Positions 4,833 to 7,426 of a DNA stretch of 7,426 bases are shown piece after piece. The DNA lies in contig DGRV01000076.1 in NCBI GenBank assembly GCA_002391225.1, positions 1 to 7,426 of the forward strand. The letters are read 5' to 3'. Position numbers and translations under genes: made by a program. Under the pieces are notes generated by a model. It ran no database searches, was not told where the DNA came from, and was given only the letters and a program-made list of their open reading frames with translations. This stretch comes from Christensenella sp. UBA4379. Its GTDB lineage: Bacteria; Bacillota; Clostridia; Christensenellales; Aristaeellaceae. Numbering within the stretch: the first letter of the stretch is position 1; every line of letters starts with the position of its first letter.

Positions 4833-5861
4833 TTACTTGGCAAGGTCATCAAAGGATTCGGCGGTGGTGATGGACTGGATTTTGGTGCAGTAGGGGGCGA
4901 AGGTTTCGGTCAGCTGGTCAAAGTCCAGGCCGATGGCCGCGGCGGTTTCGGTGTTGATGGTGGCGGTGCCGTTGTCGAAGGTCATGACGGGCACCTGGGA
5001 AATGTCCTTGCCATCCGCCAGGACGCTCAGGATGAGGTTGGCGGTTTCGCGGCCCAGGTTCGCGTAGTCCACGCCGTAGCCCAGGAAGGCCCCGTTCAGC
5101 GCGAAGGAATCAGCCCCGGTGTAGTGGGGGATTTTGGCCTGGGCGAAGGTCTCGTAGATGGAGAGCTCGGCGGCCATGATCGTGTTGTCGGTGGGGGTAA
5201 AGACGGCGTCCATCCCGTCGGCGACGATGGCGTCCGCGGCCAGAATGACCTCGGGAATGTTGCTGCCGGAGTATTCCTTGACGTTGACGCCCTTTTGTGC
5301 CAGCAGTTCCTTGGCCTGGGTGATGGGGGCGGTGGAGGCGTCCTCGGCAGGGTTATAGAGCAGGGCGATGTTCTTCGCGTCCGGATTGGCGGCAAAGATC
5401 AGGTTGAGCACGGCCTGGGTGTCCAGATAATCGGAGGTGCCGGTGATGTTGTGGCCGGGCGCTTCCAGGGAATCGACCAGGCCGGCCCCCAGCGGGTCGG
5501 ACACGGCGGCGAAGATCACGGGGATCTGGCTGTCTTCCGTCATGCCCTGCATGGTCATGGCCACGGGGGTGGCGATGGCGACCATCAGGTCCACGTCGCT
5601 GGCGATGAAGTTGGAGATGATCTGCTGCATCACGGAGCCGTCCAGGTTGCAGTTGTCCTCCAGGATTTCAAAGGAAAGGTTCCGCTCGGTTTCCGCCTCG
5701 GTCAGCCGCTGGCGGATGCTGGCGATGATCTGGTTGAGGGACGCGTCGTCCACAAAGTTGCAGATGCCGATTTTGAAAGAGGTCTTCTGTTCGGCCAGGG
5801 AAAGGGCGGAGACAGACAGGAGCATCATGACCGTCAGGGTCAGGGCGATGATCTTTTTCAT
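4833..5861 (-). CDS. trpX: ABC transporter substrate-binding protein (ABC_sub_bind family), probably tryptophan-binding
   Basis: 342 residues, the usual length. Residues 1-23 form a Sec signal peptide (KK, a hydrophobic core, then ALSLA with likely cleavage after A23). The mature part is a two-lobed binding protein of the PF04392 family, recognised by IGICNFVDDASLNQI, the segment ending AIATPVAMTMQ, IPVIFAAVSDPLGAGLV, NITGTSDYLD and FLGYGVDYANLGRETANLI. It would capture substrate outside the membrane and hand it to the permease. No lipobox cysteine follows the signal, which is unusual for a Gram-positive binding protein. The protein has no tryptophan residue at all, which suits a gene induced by tryptophan starvation. 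The start has AAGGAAGG about eight bases upstream. Expression is controlled by the T-box leader just ahead, which also supplies the substrate assignment. Confidence 0.9.
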   Translation of the reverse strand: MKKIIALTLTVMMLLSVSALSLAEQKTSFKIGICNFVDDASLNQIIASIRQRLTEAETERNLSFEILEDNCNLDGSVMQQIISNFIASDVDLMVAIATPVAMTMQGMTEDSQIPVIFAAVSDPLGAGLVDSLEAPGHNITGTSDYLDTQAVLNLIFAANPDAKNIALLYNPAEDASTAPITQAKELLAQKGVNVKEYSGSNIPEVILAADAIVADGMDAVFTPTDNTIMAAELSIYETFAQAKIPHYTGADSFALNGAFLGYGVDYANLGRETANLILSVLADGKDISQVPVMTFDNGTATINTETAAAIGLDFDQLTETFAPYCTKIQSITTAESFDDLAK

Positions 5862-5922
5862 GTTTGATACCTTCCTTTCAGCATTTCGTCATTTGTCTGG
5901 AACCATGCGGATCCGCTGCGGC

Positions 5923-5957
5923 CCCCCGCTTTCGCCCGGCCGGTACGGAAGCGGGGG
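5923..5957 (-). other. Second leader hairpin between T-box terminator and trpX start
   Basis: A 9-bp stem (5923-5931 with 5949-5957) with a 17-base GC-rich loop, located 60 bases ahead of the ATG. A 10-bp palindrome GCGGATCCGC lies at 5907-5916. Neither is followed by a U-tract on the minus strand. They may stabilise the processed mRNA after T-box read-through, but no function can be shown. Confidence 0.4.
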
Positions 5958-5963
5958 ATGACA

Positions 5964-6243
5964 CGAAAACGCCTCAGCACACCCTCTCGTGTGCTGAGGC
6001 GGAAAAACCGTGTTGCCACTCAGCTTTGCCGGCGGTTACCCATCCGGCACGCTCATCCGCATACCTGTGATATGCGCCGCGATGATAACGGGTGCGGTGA
6101 CCCGTCGCCGCCTACGGGGCCATTGCCCTTTCGGAGCGCCCTCCGGAGCCCATTCACATCCTCCGCCCGGACCGCCGTCTCACTGTCAGCGGTTCCCTTT
6201 GCCGTGCCGTCAAAGACGCTACTCTTCTCCATCTCAGGTTTAC
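5964..6243 (-). promoter_or_regulatory. T-box riboswitch, tRNA-Trp specific, controlling trpX
   Basis: Read 5' to 3' on the minus strand, all main T-box parts are present. Stem I contains GTGAATGGGC (6157-6148), where UGG (6152-6150) sits as the specifier codon for tryptophan. Stem III is ACGGGT/ACCCGT (6105-6100 with 6093-6088), preceded by GTAGGCGGCG as in known T-boxes. The T-box bulge has UGGC (6018-6015), which would pair with the GCCA 3' end of a tRNA with discriminator G, as bacterial tRNA-Trp has. The antiterminator is GCUGAG/CUCAGC plus CGG/CCG (6024-5993). It shares bases with the terminator hairpin, so the two exclude each other. Uncharged tRNA-Trp would favour read-through. The specifier was placed by eye, so Trp is slightly less sure than the T-box itself. 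Confidence 0.92.
5966..6001 (-). terminator. T-box conditional terminator
   Basis: A perfect 13-bp stem (5970-5982 with 5989-6001), loop of six bases, followed on the minus strand by UUUU (5969-5966). It forms when charged tRNA-Trp is abundant and stops transcription before trpX. Its 5' arm contains the CUCAGC used by the antiterminator. Confidence 0.9.
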
Positions 6244-6250
6244 GGGAAAT

Positions 6251-6279
6251 ACTTTACCATATCCTGCAGTTTCTGTCAA
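6251..6279 (-). promoter_or_regulatory. Sigma-A-type promoter of the trpXYZ operon
   Basis: On the minus strand, a perfect TTGACA (6279-6274), exactly 17 bases, then TAAAGT (6256-6251; 4 of 6 to TATAAT). The start of transcription would be about 6243-6241, directly ahead of stem I of the T-box. It lies 44 bases beyond the stop of the phosphomutase gene, so the transport operon is transcribed independently of it. I found no clear terminator for the phosphomutase gene. Confidence 0.85.
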
Positions 6280-6322
6280 GGTACAGGATTGTTTTTTCAA
6301 TGTTTCCGGATGGGGTTCCGCT

Positions 6323-7426
6323 TTACGCGTCGAAGGGCAGGCCGACGAAATCGGCCATCGTGCCCACCAGGGTCTTGGCGTGGTGGATGGTATCGTCCTC
6401 GGCGAAGATCCGCACCCGGGGCTCCGTGCCCGAAAACCGGAGGATGACCCAGGCGTTTTCAAAATACACCTTGCAGCCGTCCATATAATTGACCCGCTGG
6501 ATCGGATGGCGGAAGACGGGGAGCTGGCGCTCTTCCATCACCTTTTTCTGGATTCGCGCCTTGTTTTCCGGGGTCAGCGCCCAGTCGAACTCGGCGGTGT
6601 GCATTTCGCCGAAGCGGTCGTACAGGTCCCGGATCAGCCCGCTCATGGTCTTGCCGGTCACGGAGAGCATTTCCACCAGCAGGCTGGCCGCGTACAGGCC
6701 GTCCTTGCCGGAAATGTGGCCGCGCACCGTCAGTCCCCCGGAGGATTCGCCGCCGATCAGGGCGTTGTGCTCCTCCATCCCGGAAGAAATGTGCTTAAAG
6801 CCCACCGGAACCTCGTAGCACTTTTCCCCGTAAGCCTCCGCCACCCGGTCCAGCAGATGGGTGGTGGCCAGGTTGCGCACCGCCGGCCCGCGCCAGCCTT
6901 TGTATTTGAGCAGGTAATCGTACAACACCGCCAGGATCTCGTTGGCGGAAACGTAATTACCCTCTTCGTCGATGATGCCCAGGCGGTCGGCGTCTCCGTC
7001 CGTGGCGATGCCGACGCAGGCGTTGTGGGCGCGGACGGCCTGCTGGAGGTCGGCCAGGGTTTCCGGGGTGGGGGCCGGCAGGTGGCGGCCGAAGAAGGCG
7101 TCGTGCCGATCGTTGATCACGTCCACGTCGCAGCGGGCGGTGTACAGGATGGTCATCAGCCCCGTCAGGCTGACGCCGTACATGGGGTCCAGTACCACGC
7201 GGAGCCGCCTGCGGCGGATGGCGTCGGTGTCGATCTGGGCCAGGATGGAATCGAGGTAGGCGTCCCGCGGGTCGATAAACTGGATGGCCCCGCTTTTCAG
7301 GGCCTCTTCAAAGGGCGTGACGCGGATGTCGGAAAGGGCGACGGCGTTCGCCTCCTCCTGGATGGGAACGGTGACGAGCTCTGTGGCGTCCCGCCCACCG
7401 CGGGTAAACAGCTTGATGCCGTTGTA
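6323..7426 (-). CDS. Phosphoglucomutase/phosphomannomutase family protein, N-terminus outside window
   Basis: 367 residues are readable from the right edge to TAA at 6325-6323; the frame is open to the edge, so the gene starts outside. Alpha-D-phosphohexomutases move a phosphate between C1 and C6 of hexoses (glucose or mannose), feeding glycogen, capsule or wall sugar synthesis. Seen here are YNGIKLFTRGGRDA at the very start, which in the family directly follows the catalytic phosphoserine loop, and the metal-binding loop DGDADR (visible residues 143-148). The sugar-binding loop GGESSGG (225-231) and the phosphate-binding loop RFSGTEPR (330-337) follow. The catalytic serine must lie just outside. 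Family members are about 450-480 residues, so roughly 100 are missing because of the edge. Substrate preference cannot be settled from sequence alone. Confidence 0.93.
   Translation of the reverse strand, partial: YNGIKLFTRGGRDATELVTVPIQEEANAVALSDIRVTPFEEALKSGAIQFIDPRDAYLDSILAQIDTDAIRRRRLRVVLDPMYGVSLTGLMTILYTARCDVDVINDRHDAFFGRHLPAPTPETLADLQQAVRAHNACVGIATDGDADRLGIIDEEGNYVSANEILAVLYDYLLKYKGWRGPAVRNLATTHLLDRVAEAYGEKCYEVPVGFKHISSGMEEHNALIGGESSGGLTVRGHISGKDGLYAASLLVEMLSVTGKTMSGLIRDLYDRFGEMHTAEFDWALTPENKARIQKKVMEERQLPVFRHPIQRVNYMDGCKVYFENAWVILRFSGTEPRVRIFAEDDTIHHAKTLVGTMADFVGLPFDA

Noticed and set aside
5124..5867. Plus-strand open frame of 247 codons, Gly/Asp/His-rich
   Set aside because: Antisense to the binding-protein gene; the Gly-Gly-Gly and Val-Asp runs mirror the codons of the real gene.
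5958..6488. Plus-strand frame of 176 codons over the T-box region
   Set aside because: The stretch is fully explained on the minus strand by promoter, T-box and terminator, and the frame lacks a ribosome-binding site.

Overview
The window looks like a chromosomal segment of a GC-rich, Gram-positive anaerobe of the class Clostridia. The support is a T-box leader with a U-tract terminator, strong purine-rich ribosome-binding sites, a periplasmic-binding-type transporter of the TrpXYZ kind, and double-glycine leader peptides. The genus cannot be told from the sequence. No mobile-element gene, CRISPR array, tRNA or rRNA was seen.

Positions 1-1700, minus strand: a tight recombination/repair operon, ybaB - recR - rmuC, with one base between genes; rmuC runs off the left edge. 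It starts from a likely extended -10 promoter near 1690-1698.

Positions 1740-2817, plus strand: the most unusual part. Divergent from ybaB is a good sigma-A-type promoter (1741-1769) followed by three very small genes of 61, 77 and 71 codons. The second and third are close paralogues. Each carries a bacteriocin-type double-glycine leader (V-12, E-8, L-7, G-2, G-1) fused directly to one complete LysM peptidoglycan-binding domain and nothing else. The first has the same leader pattern (L-12, E-8, M-7, V-4, then Ala-Ala) and a 14-residue tail ending in CGKC. This looks like a cassette of leader-dependent exported mini-proteins, two of them wall-binding. The peptidase/transporter that would process them is not in the window. 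A strong bidirectional terminator closes the cassette.

Positions 2828-6279, minus strand: a complete ABC importer of the ABC_sub_bind/TrpXYZ type in the order binding protein, permease, ATPase. It is preceded by a promoter and a full T-box riboswitch. Visible T-box parts are a UGG (Trp) specifier, the stem III ACGGGU/ACCCGU pair, the UGGC acceptor-pairing motif and mutually exclusive antiterminator/terminator hairpins. Uncharged tRNA-Trp would therefore switch on tryptophan uptake. Between the binding protein and the permease lies a 275-base gap. It holds a 7-bp tandem repeat with G-quadruplex potential, a 14-bp inverted repeat and a GC-rich hairpin.

Positions 6323-7426, minus strand: a phosphoglucomutase/phosphomannomutase family enzyme with its N-terminus beyond the right edge.
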